From: Methylomonas sp. LL1
GTDB lineage: Bacteria; Pseudomonadota; Gammaproteobacteria; Methylococcales; Methylomonadaceae
Direction: 5' to 3'
DNA length: 64,000 bases
NCBI RefSeq assembly: GCF_015711015.1
Contig: NZ_CP064653.1
Coordinates: 1,240,001-1,304,000, forward strand
Shown here: positions 52,901-60,439 of the stretch, one piece after another
Layout of the letters: each line of letters begins with the position of its first letter
How positions within the stretch are numbered: the first letter of the stretch is position 1
Notes under the pieces: generated by a model
What the model saw: only the letters and a program-made list of their open reading frames with translations
What the model was told of the DNA's origin: nothing
Databases searched by the model: none
Position numbers and translations under genes: made by a program

Positions 52901-54117
52901 GTAACGGTGCCCTACTGTTCATCGATCTGGACAACTTTAAATCGCTGAACGACACGCTTGGGCATGATATGGGTGACCTGCTGCTGCAACAGGTTTCCGA
53001 CCGCTTGAACACCTGCGTCAGGGAGAGCGACACCGTTGCCCGGCTGGGCGGCGACGAATTCGTGGTGATGCTGGAAAATTTGAGCGAGGATTTATTGACC
53101 GCCGCGCAACAAACCGAAGCCATTGGTGAAAAAATTATTGCCGCCATCAACCGGCCTTTCTCGCTGGCCACGCACGATTACATCAGTACACCCAGCATAG
53201 GCGCGACCCTGTTTAAAGGCCAACAAAGATCGGCCGACGATCTATTGAAACATGCCGATATTGCGATGTATCAAGCCAAAATTTCAGGCCGTAATGCCTT
53301 GCGTTTTTTCGACCCGAAGATGCAAGAGGCGGTAATTGCCAGAGTCTCCCTGGAAAATGAATTACGCAAGGCGCTCGATAATCGGCAATTTCAACTGTTT
53401 TATCAAATCCAAGTGGAAAACTCGGATCGGGTATTTGGCGCGGAGGCTTTGATTCGTTGGCTACATCCCGAACGAGGCTTGGTGTCTCCCGCCGACTTCA
53501 TCCCGCTGGCGGAGGAAAACGGCATGATCCTTGGCATAGGCCTATGGCTGCTGGAAACAGCCTGCGCACGGCTCAAGGCCTGGCGGCAAGAGCCGGCTAC
53601 CCGGGAACTGGTGCTATCGATAAACATCAGCCCCAAGCAATTTTTTCAGATCGATTTCGTCAACCAAGTACAAACAGCGCTTCAAAAGCACGCGGTCGAT
53701 CCAAGCCGGCTCAAGCTGGAACTGACCGAAAATATTTTGATTGAAAATATCGATGAAACCATAGAAACCATGAATGCGTTGGGCGCCATCGGCGTGCAGT
53801 TTTCCTTGGACGACTTCGGAACCGGATATTCTTCCCTGCAATACCTGAAAAAATTACCGTTGAATCAACTGAAAATCGATCAATCATTCATCCGCGATAT
53901 TGTCGAAGATAGCGGCGATCAAGCCATAGTCCGCACCATCATCGCCATGGCCGCCAGCCTCAACCTCGGCGTTATTGCCGAAGGGGTGGAAACGGAACAG
54001 CAGCGGCGGTTTCTATTCGACAATAACTGCAAACACTACCAAGGTTATCTATTCAGCAAGCCGCTACCGCTGGAGCAATTCGAGCAGTTGTTGACTCTTA
54101 CCAAACCTCGAAATTAG
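49942..54117 (+). CDS. Bacteriohemerythrin-multi-PAS-GGDEF-EAL protein
   Basis: 1391 residues without membrane segments. The N-terminal hemerythrin domain (about 5-135) keeps all seven di-iron ligands with canonical spacing: His27, His64, Glu68, His85, His89, His126 and Asp131. It therefore should bind O2. About six PAS/PAC units follow (about 195-945), several ending in DITERKR-type boundaries. The GGDEF domain has RLGGDEFVVML (near 1037), and the EAL domain has GAEALIRWLHP and DDFGTGYSS. Both catalytic sites look intact. It probably couples oxygen to c-di-GMP. It ends 3 bp from the stop of the convergent CNNM gene. Confidence 0.95.
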   Translation: MGNMNSIDIFPWNENFNTGVPKIDQQHRKLVQLLNVLASHIAFESDLPALNIIFDELADYALHHFQTEATIWHRYLADDELETRHKATHDSFIDTVLKIKAKQSSQPANAVLEQVLAFLTRWLAAHILESDRHMAMIVLGMQSGMTLESAKKLAAEKMSGTTPVLIDLILSIYENLSSNALQLMRELSQRKRDEESLLKLSLAVEQSPSSIVITNRDATIEFVNEAFLNATGYDRGEAIGQNPRLLQSGKTPQETFERMWAALTQGRVWEGEFINRRKDGSEYVELAQISPIHQADGSVSHYLAIKEDITERKRLERDLVDQLAFTQAVINAEVNGIAVFHQIDEEPHVRFTVWNPSMRAITGFSLEEMNRLGWYRTIYTDPAIQQQARLCMRRLQQGDPIQDQEWAITRKHGERRIVQIHATGCADDAQGAHILVVMHDITQRKQAEKALLESHQQMDSLLNSMAEGVYGVDTEGVCGFVNRSFLQILGYENTEQIIGKPIHDLIHHSHPDGSHFPAEQCKIHDTCLHHQEIHLTDEVFWRSDGVGIPVEYRAQPIVTNGVMTGAIATFVDISDRKKAEEAAQSAAQYARSLIEASLDPLVTISAAGKITDVNTATEWVTGVGREKLIGSDFADYFTDPADARAGYQLVFSQGFVTDFPLTIRHASGKITEVLYNASVYRDGNGTVLGVLATARNITERKRIEARLSDSESHLRTIIENEPECIKIVDAQGRLVQMNPAGLAMIEADGLEQVLAQPVLNVIAPEYRKAFADMHARVIAGQSAQLEYEVIGLKGGRRWLETHAVPMKEADGTVVHLAVTRDISERKRAEDQLRIAATVFESQEGMMVTDANNVILRVNQAFTEITGYPAAEVVGKNPHILQSGRQDKSFYAAMWESIATSGTWEGEIWNRRKNGEVYPEYLTIKAVTDQCRRVTHYVGTLSDISLRKSAAEEIERLAFYDPLTGLPNRRLLQNRLKPALANSHHTGRNGALLFIDLDNFKSLNDTLGHDMGDLLLQQVSDRLNTCVRESDTVARLGGDEFVVMLENLSEDLLTAAQQTEAIGEKIIAAINRPFSLATHDYISTPSIGATLFKGQQRSADDLLKHADIAMYQAKISGRNALRFFDPKMQEAVIARVSLENELRKALDNRQFQLFYQIQVENSDRVFGAEALIRWLHPERGLVSPADFIPLAEENGMILGIGLWLLETACARLKAWRQEPATRELVLSINISPKQFFQIDFVNQVQTALQKHAVDPSRLKLELTENILIENIDETIETMNALGAIGVQFSLDDFGTGYSSLQYLKKLPLNQLKIDQSFIRDIVEDSGDQAIVRTIIAMAASLNLGVIAEGVETEQQRRFLFDNNCKHYQGYLFSKPLPLEQFEQLLTLTKPRN

Positions 54118-54120
54118 CTT

Positions 54121-55428
54121 TTAAATGATTGGATTCGTCCGTTCCGCCCTATTTGCCACTAGGACTTTATCTATACGAGTCCCATCAATATCGACAACTT
54201 CGAAATACCAGCCCTCGTAGACGAAGTTATCCGCAACCCGTGGGATTTTTTCCATAAAAAATAAAATAAATCCCCCCACGGTATTGAAGGAATTGGCGCT
54301 TTCGCCTGGAAACTGGCCGCTCATACCGATGACCGATTTCAATCTGTTGATCGATAAACCGCCATCCACTAGCCACGAACCATCGTCGCGTTGCACCACA
54401 TCGGGATCGAAATCGTCATCCGCCGTGGGCATGTCGCCAACGATAGCTTTCAGTACATCGCTTAGGGTCACCAGGCCTTCCAAATCGCCGTATTCATTCA
54501 CGATCAGGGCGAAATCGCAGCGTTTTTCCCTGAAAAACTCTAAAAGATGCGGAAGTGTTAGGGAGTCCGGCACATACAGTGGCGTTCGCAGAACGTTAGT
54601 TATATCCGCTGTTCCGCCATTCATCAGGGTTTTCAATAGATCGCTGCGATTCAAAATGCCCTGCACATTATCCAGTCCGTCGCGGCAAATCACCGCTCTT
54701 GAATAAGGACATTCCGCGATAAGACTGTTCACCTCATGGTTTTCATCGGCCAAATCGATCACGAAAATATCTTTGCGAGTGGTCATGATGGCGCCGACGC
54801 GCTGTTCATCGAGTTTTAGAACGTTGGAGACCAAATGGCCTTCACTGGCATGAAACACCCCCGCTTCCGAACCCATATCCATCAGAATCTTGATTTCTTC
54901 GTTGGTGACCGTAGCCTGTGGCGGTTGGTGCGCTCTCATGATGCGCAGCAATAAATTGCTGGATGAAGACAGTAGCCAAACCAAGGGACTGGCAATCAGT
55001 GCCAAGGCATTCATCGGCCGAGCCACGAACAGCGCAATGCCCTCCGGGCTGAGTAACGCCAGGCGTTTCGGGACCAGTTCGCCGACCACAACCGAAAAAT
55101 AGGTGATCAAAATAACGGTCGCCACCAAGGCCAGGCTTTCGGCATACGGCGCTAACAGCGGAAATTGATTGAATTGGGCTTTTAAGGGCTCGGTCAGCGC
55201 ATCCTCGCCCAATGCGCCACTCAAGATACCCACCGAGGTAATACCGACTTGAACAGTCGACAAAAAATGCGAGGGATCATCGTGCAACTTCAAAGCGGCA
55301 TCCGCTCCGGCGCGTTTTTCATCGGCCAACTTTTGCAGCCGGGCCTTGCCGGAGGAAACCAGCGACATTTCCGACATCGCAAAAATGCCGTTGATTAAAA
55401 TCAATACCAAAATAAGCGCTATATCCAT
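54121..55428 (-). CDS. CNNM/CorC-family membrane protein (hemolysin-like, DUF21-CBS)
   Basis: About 435 residues from MDIALILVL. A TTG eight codons earlier is possible. A DUF21/CNNM membrane domain with four TM segments (about 1-190, SEMSLVSSGKARLQKLAD, GILSGALGEDAL) is followed by a CBS pair (about 215-335, MTTRKDIFVID and NEYGDLEGLVTLSDVL). A C-terminal CorC/HlyC domain completes it. Family members export Mg2+ or Co2+ or affect ion homeostasis. The old hemolysin name is not informative. It is monocistronic and convergent with the hemerythrin gene. Confidence 0.92.
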   Translation of the reverse strand: MDIALILVLILINGIFAMSEMSLVSSGKARLQKLADEKRAGADAALKLHDDPSHFLSTVQVGITSVGILSGALGEDALTEPLKAQFNQFPLLAPYAESLALVATVILITYFSVVVGELVPKRLALLSPEGIALFVARPMNALALIASPLVWLLSSSSNLLLRIMRAHQPPQATVTNEEIKILMDMGSEAGVFHASEGHLVSNVLKLDEQRVGAIMTTRKDIFVIDLADENHEVNSLIAECPYSRAVICRDGLDNVQGILNRSDLLKTLMNGGTADITNVLRTPLYVPDSLTLPHLLEFFREKRCDFALIVNEYGDLEGLVTLSDVLKAIVGDMPTADDDFDPDVVQRDDGSWLVDGGLSINRLKSVIGMSGQFPGESANSFNTVGGFILFFMEKIPRVADNFVYEGWYFEVVDIDGTRIDKVLVANRAERTNPII

Positions 55429-55452
55429 TTGGTTAACCGTATCGTTTCGCAA

Positions 55453-55935
55453 AAAATGCGGGTCGAGAATTAAAAATTAAAATGACCACTGTTTACTAAC
55501 AGTCAAATAAGCCCTACCCTGAATCCATAAATCCAATCACAAGTTACGTTGAAAGCAAGGAGTTCAACAGCAATTCCACAATAAACACGCTAACAATCCG
55601 TTACCAAGTTGTTGAACTCAAGCAAACCTTATCATCATATCCAAGCAAGCTTTCATGAACGTTTCAAACGATCCAAACTGAGCGTGATCGATATTACTTG
55701 GCTTTATACAATGGTCGCCGATCACTCTCAACAAAGGGCTATCAGTCCCCGTTCGAATTCGAGCGGGAGTTTTATAAAAACGCTGTCTGAATAAGTGTCC
55801 GGTTTTGTTGAACCTTACAAATTGCAGGCGAAACAGAACGCACAGCAGTTTGAATCGCCCCCTCCGTCGTAATTTTTAGCTTAAGCTAGGCAAACGGCGT
55901 TAACATAAGCCGATTTATTCCACCGCCGATTCGCC
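55453..55935. other. Intergenic region with inverted repeat and possible IS relic
   Basis: This gap between two divergent genes holds a 10-bp inverted repeat (55560-55619). It also holds a CCCGTTC/GAGCGGG hairpin (about 55749-55768) followed by GTTTTAT, and TAAGTGTCCGG (55792-55802), which also occurs at 4678-4688 beside the IS110 element and resembles an IS end. AGCTTAAGCT (55878-55887) is a short palindrome near the regB start. No gene was supported. Confidence 0.35.
55560..55619. repeat. Inverted repeat GAGTTCAACA...TGTTGAACTC
   Basis: Perfect 10-bp arms at 55560-55569 and 55610-55619 extend to 12 bp with one G-T pair and enclose about 36 nt. The arms are too far apart for a simple terminator. 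It could be a small mobile-element remnant or a regulatory cruciform. Confidence 0.4.
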
Positions 55936-57309
55936 ATGCTTTCACACATCCTGCCCAAAGCCGAAATTTCGATCCGCGAAAACCTGAACTGGCTGTATAT
56001 CCTCAGAAATTTGATGCTGTTCGGGGTGGTGGTCACCGTATTCCTGGCGGTACACGGCCTGGGAATCGAATTGCCGATGAACCAGTTATGGCTGGCCATT
56101 TTCGCCATTTCGATGCTCAACCTTTATACCTGGCTGCGATTGCGAACGCCGGAACCGGTCACCGAACATGAGATTTTTTCCCAAATCTGCATGGACGTTT
56201 TAGCGCTGGCCTATTTGTTATATCTGACCGGCGGTGCGTCCAACCCCATCATCTGGGTATTTTTATTGCCGTTAATCATCACGGCCATCATGCTGCCGCA
56301 ATCCTACGCTTGGAACATGGTTATCATCACCTCCTGCGTCTACACCGTCCTGATCGCGTATAACGTACCCTTGCCGGCACTGGCCCCGCACGCCGAACAT
56401 CACAGCATGAGCAATCTGACCCCGGAAATGAGTTTGCGCATGCAATTACTGGAAGACAGGCGTTATTTCAATCTGCATGTGTTCGGCATGTGGTTTGGTT
56501 TTGTCTTCAGCGCCGGACTGGTGGCGTTTTTTATCATCGCGCTGGCCAAAACCCTGAAAGATAGCGAACGCAGTCTGGCCGAGGCCAGGGAAAGCGCCCT
56601 GCGCGACGACCGCGTGGTATCGCTGGGCACCCTGGCGGCCAGCGCGGCGCATGACATGGGTACGCCGTTGGGGACTATCGCGATTCTGGCCCATGAACTG
56701 GCGGAGGACTTCCCGGAACATCGTTTTCCGGAATTGAATCAAAAATTGGTGATCCTGCAGCAGCAACTCAATCGCTGTAAACAGGCCTTGTCGGTGATGT
56801 CGGCATCGGCCGGCGAAATGCGCGCGGAGTCCGGCAAAGTCATGCTGGTCTGCGATTATATCGATGACCTGCTGAAACAGTGGCGCACCCACAAAGCCTC
56901 GACCAAACTGAATCTATTCATTTCCGGCACGGTCGACATGCAAGCCGAAATTATTGCCGAGCGCACCCTGACCCACTCCTTGATCAATATCCTGAATAAT
57001 GCCGCCGAAGCCACTATCGGCGATGCCGGCATAGAATTTCATGCCGATTGGACCAGTGCCGATCTGACACTCAAAATCCGCGATTTCGGCCCGGGACTAC
57101 CAGCCGGACTAATCGATTTCGCCGGCCAACAGCCGGTTAAAAGCAATAAACAGGGAATGGGGGTTGGACTTTTCCTAACCTATACCACCATCAAACGCTT
57201 GGGGGGTACAATAAGCTTCAACAATCTTGAATCAGGCGGCGCCTGTGTCGAAATCAGTTTGCCATTATTAACTAAGGAGAGTGTGCATGACAGAAGTTTC
57301 CACGGATAA
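55936..57309 (+). CDS. regB: Redox sensor histidine kinase RegB (PrrB/ActS type)
   Basis: 457 residues. Six TM segments (about 20-205) include the ubiquinone-site motif GGASNPI (99-105; GGxxNPF in RegB). The H-box is LAASAAHDMGTPLGT (His239). The redox-active Cys of RegB corresponds to Cys281 in NRCKQALSVM. The ATPase has NILNNAAEA, DFGPGLP and GMGVGLFLTYTTI. It phosphorylates RegA according to the quinone and redox state. It overlaps regA by 23 bp. Confidence 0.92.
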   Translation: MLSHILPKAEISIRENLNWLYILRNLMLFGVVVTVFLAVHGLGIELPMNQLWLAIFAISMLNLYTWLRLRTPEPVTEHEIFSQICMDVLALAYLLYLTGGASNPIIWVFLLPLIITAIMLPQSYAWNMVIITSCVYTVLIAYNVPLPALAPHAEHHSMSNLTPEMSLRMQLLEDRRYFNLHVFGMWFGFVFSAGLVAFFIIALAKTLKDSERSLAEARESALRDDRVVSLGTLAASAAHDMGTPLGTIAILAHELAEDFPEHRFPELNQKLVILQQQLNRCKQALSVMSASAGEMRAESGKVMLVCDYIDDLLKQWRTHKASTKLNLFISGTVDMQAEIIAERTLTHSLINILNNAAEATIGDAGIEFHADWTSADLTLKIRDFGPGLPAGLIDFAGQQPVKSNKQGMGVGLFLTYTTIKRLGGTISFNNLESGGACVEISLPLLTKESVHDRSFHG

Positions 57310-57835
57310 ACCCAATTTGCTATTGGTCGATGATGATGTCACATTTTGCTCCGTTCTAAAGCCGGCCCTGGAAAAACGTAACTTCCAGGTCACCACCGCC
57401 AACGACGTTACCGAAGCCATGCAATTGGCCGAGCAAACCGAACCCGAATATGCGGTGATCGATTTACGAATTGGCTACGATTCCGGCCTGGAAATGGTCA
57501 AGAAGCTGATTTCACTGGATAGCAACACTCAAATCGTCATGTTGACCGGCTTCGCCAGCATTGCAACCGCGGTGGAAGCGATCAAGCTTGGAGCAATCCA
57601 CTATCTGACCAAACCGGCCAGTCCTGATGAAATTGTCAGAGCCCTCTACAAAAACGAAGGCGATGCCACGGTTGCCATCAGCGACAATCCGCTTTCGGTC
57701 AAACGTCTGGAGTGGGAACATCTGCAAAAAGTGCTGATGCAGCATGACGGCAATATTTCCGCGGCAGCGCGCGCGCTGAACATGCATAGACGCACCCTAC
57801 AAAGAAAACTGGAAAAGCGTCCGGTTAGAGAATGA
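57287..57835 (+). CDS. regA: Redox response regulator RegA (ActR/PrrA type)
   Basis: About 182 residues from the ATG with AAGGAGA 6 nt upstream. A GTG two codons earlier is less likely. The receiver domain has the acidic triad DDD (15-17), phosphoacceptor Asp59 (VIDLRIG), Thr87 and Lys109. A short linker leads to the Fis-type HTH AARALNMHRRTLQRKLEKRPV, whose sequence is highly conserved in RegA proteins. RegA controls respiratory and carbon-metabolism genes in response to oxygen or redox. It is co-translated with regB. Confidence 0.94.
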   Translation: MTEVSTDKPNLLLVDDDVTFCSVLKPALEKRNFQVTTANDVTEAMQLAEQTEPEYAVIDLRIGYDSGLEMVKKLISLDSNTQIVMLTGFASIATAVEAIKLGAIHYLTKPASPDEIVRALYKNEGDATVAISDNPLSVKRLEWEHLQKVLMQHDGNISAAARALNMHRRTLQRKLEKRPVRE

Positions 57836-57869
57836 CGCTATCTTCGCAACAAACATCAGGTATTACTCC

Positions 57870-58241
57870 ATGTGGAAATTATTAGATTGGTCGGTTTTGA
57901 CCGCCTATTGCGCTCTGATTTTTTGGCTATCGGCTCAACAATCATTGCCGATGCCGATGGCTTTTGAATTTCAGGATAAAGTACAGCATGCCGGGGCTTA
58001 CTTTGTGATGGCTGTGTTCAGCTGGCGCGCCCTAAGACATTCCGGTCCGACAGGCTCGTCACTGGCGCTAATGAGCTTTTTATTTTGCAGTATTTACGGT
58101 ATATCCGATGAATGGCATCAGGCCTTTGTGCCCGGACGCAACAGCAGCGTTTGGGATTGGCTGGCCGATAGCGTGGGCGCGGCGATGGCGCTGACGTTTT
58201 TGTTGAAATTCAACCTAAAACATCGCTATCGGAATGCGTAA
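57870..58241 (+). CDS. VanZ-family membrane protein
   Basis: 123 residues with four TM segments. It starts WSVLTAYCALIFWLSAQQ. The signature FQDKVQHAGAYFVMAV is followed by YGISDEWHQAFVPGRNSSVWDWLADSVGA, the conserved VanZ block with Asp, Glu, His and Arg in the loops. The function in non-glycopeptide contexts is unknown. It lies 35 bp after regA in the same direction and may be part of that transcript. It converges with the DcaP-like gene. Confidence 0.9.
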   Translation: MWKLLDWSVLTAYCALIFWLSAQQSLPMPMAFEFQDKVQHAGAYFVMAVFSWRALRHSGPTGSSLALMSFLFCSIYGISDEWHQAFVPGRNSSVWDWLADSVGAAMALTFLLKFNLKHRYRNA

Positions 58242-58265
58242 ACCGATACCGTCATACCTGGAATA

Positions 58266-58295
58266 GGGCTGGATCGAGCGAGGCGAATCCAGCCC
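58266..58295. terminator. Hairpin in the convergent gap after the VanZ gene
   Basis: GGGCTGGAT (58266-58274) pairs perfectly with ATCCAGCCC (58287-58295) around a 12-nt loop. Its position between converging genes suggests a transcript end, but there is no strong T-run on either strand. The preceding CCGTCATACC resembles the start of common REP-type repeats. Confidence 0.45.
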
Positions 58296-58352
58296 AAGCA
58301 TATGACATATATGCCTAAATCCCCTGATCGAGTCAACGGATGCGTAACACTA

Positions 58353-59783
58353 TTAAAAATTAAACCGGGTCGAAAATTGCACCCGCTGTAATTCGCCATC
58401 TTGCCCATTAACCAGCTCGCGGTTGGCATAGATGTACTCCAGTCCTATCGTGGTCTGCGAGATCGGACTCCACAATAAATTGGCGTGTAACGACTGGGTT
58501 TGCTGATTAGCGGCGCCAGCATAATTGGGTTGGTCGGCCCGAGCAAAGCCATAAGCCAGAGTCGAGCGCCAGGCTTTATTCCACCAATGCTGATAGGCCA
58601 GCATGCCGCCGTAGGCGGTGATGGTATCAAACCTGCCGGTGTTATCGGCGACGGCATCCGCAAAGAAATTATTGACCGCATACCGTCCCAGGCCATCACC
58701 GTAATTGAGCATGAAGCGGATATTATCGGCACCGATGGTACTGATCTTGCCGGCGACACTGACTGCCCCGCCCCATACCGTTTTTTCCTCATTCAGTGCC
58801 GTGGGCGTATATTGCAATTGCCGGCCCAAGGCCGCCACGGAGATATTGCCCCAGTTAGGATTAAAATTAACCCGCGCGATCAAGTCCGGATAGTGATTGG
58901 TATTGACCGTGGTCATGCTATTGGTGCGGCTATCCCATACCCTGGTCCGCGGCGATTCTACAGCCACCTGCCATTCCATCGGCAGCTTTCCGACCGAAAA
59001 CGGCTGAGTCCAACGTATTAGCGGCTGGCGCAAGGATAATAATCCTCCCACCGTATTGTTGTTATCCAATGTATCCGCAAAAGCCAGATTGTTGACAAAA
59101 GTGCTCCAGGTTTGGCCGGCCAAAAAATTACCCAGCGAACCATAGGCATGCCGAAGCCTTGGTGTATAGGTGTCTAACCTCGGATCGCCGTAAAAATCCG
59201 TCTCCAGATAGGTATTAATGTCGCCCCATCGAGTCGGGGTAAAAGATTTAAACCAAAACCGGCTTTCCTTGGCGTGCAGACTGATCTGATCGTCGTTACC
59301 CTCCGCGATAGGTCCGACCGGAATTTCAGCCACCTCCAGGCGCTGGTTGCCGCGCGTATCCTGCCCCATTCCGGTACTGCTGAACAAGGCATCGAGTTTG
59401 ACAAAACCGCCGATACCGATGGAAGTATCGGTGCCGGGAATTTTAATACTGCCACTAACATCGCCGGCGGTGACCACGGGCTTGCCGCCTTGAGCAGGGC
59501 TGGCGCTTGCCGGCGGCTGACTCGCCGATGGAGCACCGGCTTGAGCCTGGGTTTGAGCAGCTGGCGAAGCCGTGGCGGCTAGTTTGTCTTCATTGGATTT
59601 TTTCAGCTTTTGTTCCAAATCATCGATGCGTGCATTGGATTGCGAAACCTGCGTTTTCAATTCCTTGATTTCGCTGGTGAGCTGCATGATCAGCTCGCGC
59701 AGATCGTCTTCGGCATGACTATTGACCGGCAATGCCACTAACAAGGGAGACAGCAGCAGAAGCAATAATCTTGGCAACATCAC
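58353..59783 (-). CDS. DcaP-like outer-membrane porin
   Basis: 476 residues. A signal peptide (about 1-24) is followed by a coiled coil (DLRELIMQLTSEIKELKTQV, about 27-65), an Ala/Pro/Gln-rich linker, and a beta-barrel from about 115 (GGFVKLDALFSST, ESRFWFKSFTPTRWGDI, LAGQTWSTFVN) to the terminal QFSTRFNF. This is the layout of DcaP trimeric porins, which import dicarboxylates and similar anions in Acinetobacter. The substrate here is unknown. It lies 10 bp downstream of a heme-motif lipoprotein gene, so the two are probably co-transcribed. Confidence 0.9.
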   Translation of the reverse strand: MMLPRLLLLLLSPLLVALPVNSHAEDDLRELIMQLTSEIKELKTQVSQSNARIDDLEQKLKKSNEDKLAATASPAAQTQAQAGAPSASQPPASASPAQGGKPVVTAGDVSGSIKIPGTDTSIGIGGFVKLDALFSSTGMGQDTRGNQRLEVAEIPVGPIAEGNDDQISLHAKESRFWFKSFTPTRWGDINTYLETDFYGDPRLDTYTPRLRHAYGSLGNFLAGQTWSTFVNNLAFADTLDNNNTVGGLLSLRQPLIRWTQPFSVGKLPMEWQVAVESPRTRVWDSRTNSMTTVNTNHYPDLIARVNFNPNWGNISVAALGRQLQYTPTALNEEKTVWGGAVSVAGKISTIGADNIRFMLNYGDGLGRYAVNNFFADAVADNTGRFDTITAYGGMLAYQHWWNKAWRSTLAYGFARADQPNYAGAANQQTQSLHANLLWSPISQTTIGLEYIYANRELVNGQDGELQRVQFSTRFNF

Positions 59784-59793
59784 TCAGTCCCCT

Positions 59794-60255
59794 TCAAAGT
59801 TTGCGAAACAAGGTATGGCAGGCCATGCAGGTCGACTTCATTTCGTGGAGCGTACTAGAAATACTATTGAAGGCACGATTTTCCGCCTGCGTCTGTAGGT
59901 TGTGCGCGTGTTGTCCAAGCTTCCGCGCCAAATTCTCAAAGGCACTTTGTTCATCCGGACTCAAACCTAGACCGGGCAATTTGTTAACCAGCGATTGGGC
60001 GGTAGTCGCCAGAATTTGCGAGGTTTCAATGATTTGCCGCGCATATTTTCGGCGTTCGATGTCCATTTCGTGTTCCGTCATGAAGCGTTCCATCATCAGG
60101 CTGTTCATCCTATCCATCAAATCGCGCAGCTCCCGATCTTGTACCGCATGCAAGGCCGGATCGCTAGCGGCAGCCGAATGCTCATCCTGTTGCGGCCCTG
60201 ATGAACAAGCGCTTAACAAACCACAAGTTAGCATTAACGCAATGAGTTTTTTCAT
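59794..60255 (-). CDS. Lipoprotein with C-terminal CxxCH, cytochrome c-prime-like
   Basis: About 153 residues from MKKLIAL. A 17-codon upstream extension of the frame is unlikely. The lipobox is LSAC (Cys17). The mature part is predicted helical (LMMERFMTEHEMDIERRKYA and AFENLARKLGQHAHN). It ends in TCMACHTLFRKL with a heme c motif (Cys143, Cys146, His147) close to the C terminus, as in cytochromes c-prime and related four-helix bundles. It is probably anchored to a membrane and handles electrons or gases. It is the first gene of a pair with the DcaP-like porin. The gap to gcvP (60256-60439) contains a GCCGGAT/ATCCGGC dyad only. Confidence 0.8.
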   Translation of the reverse strand: MKKLIALMLTCGLLSACSSGPQQDEHSAAASDPALHAVQDRELRDLMDRMNSLMMERFMTEHEMDIERRKYARQIIETSQILATTAQSLVNKLPGLGLSPDEQSAFENLARKLGQHAHNLQTQAENRAFNSISSTLHEMKSTCMACHTLFRKL

Positions 60256-60439
60256 AAATAATATCGAGTAGTGGTTGGAACGGAGCGGATGATTCGAGGC
60301 GGACATGGCCGGATTAGCCCGTCCGCCGCATACAAACAGTTTAGTATTAACCCGAAAATTTGCCGGGTTTTGCTGATCTAGCGCACGAAATGGCCGGATA
60401 ACCCCTCCGACTCAAAAACGGATCCAGCATCCGGCAAGA

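Noticed and set aside
55609-55794. 61-codon plus-strand frame before regB
   Set aside because: It starts inside the inverted repeat and ends at the IS-like 11-mer. No protein features.
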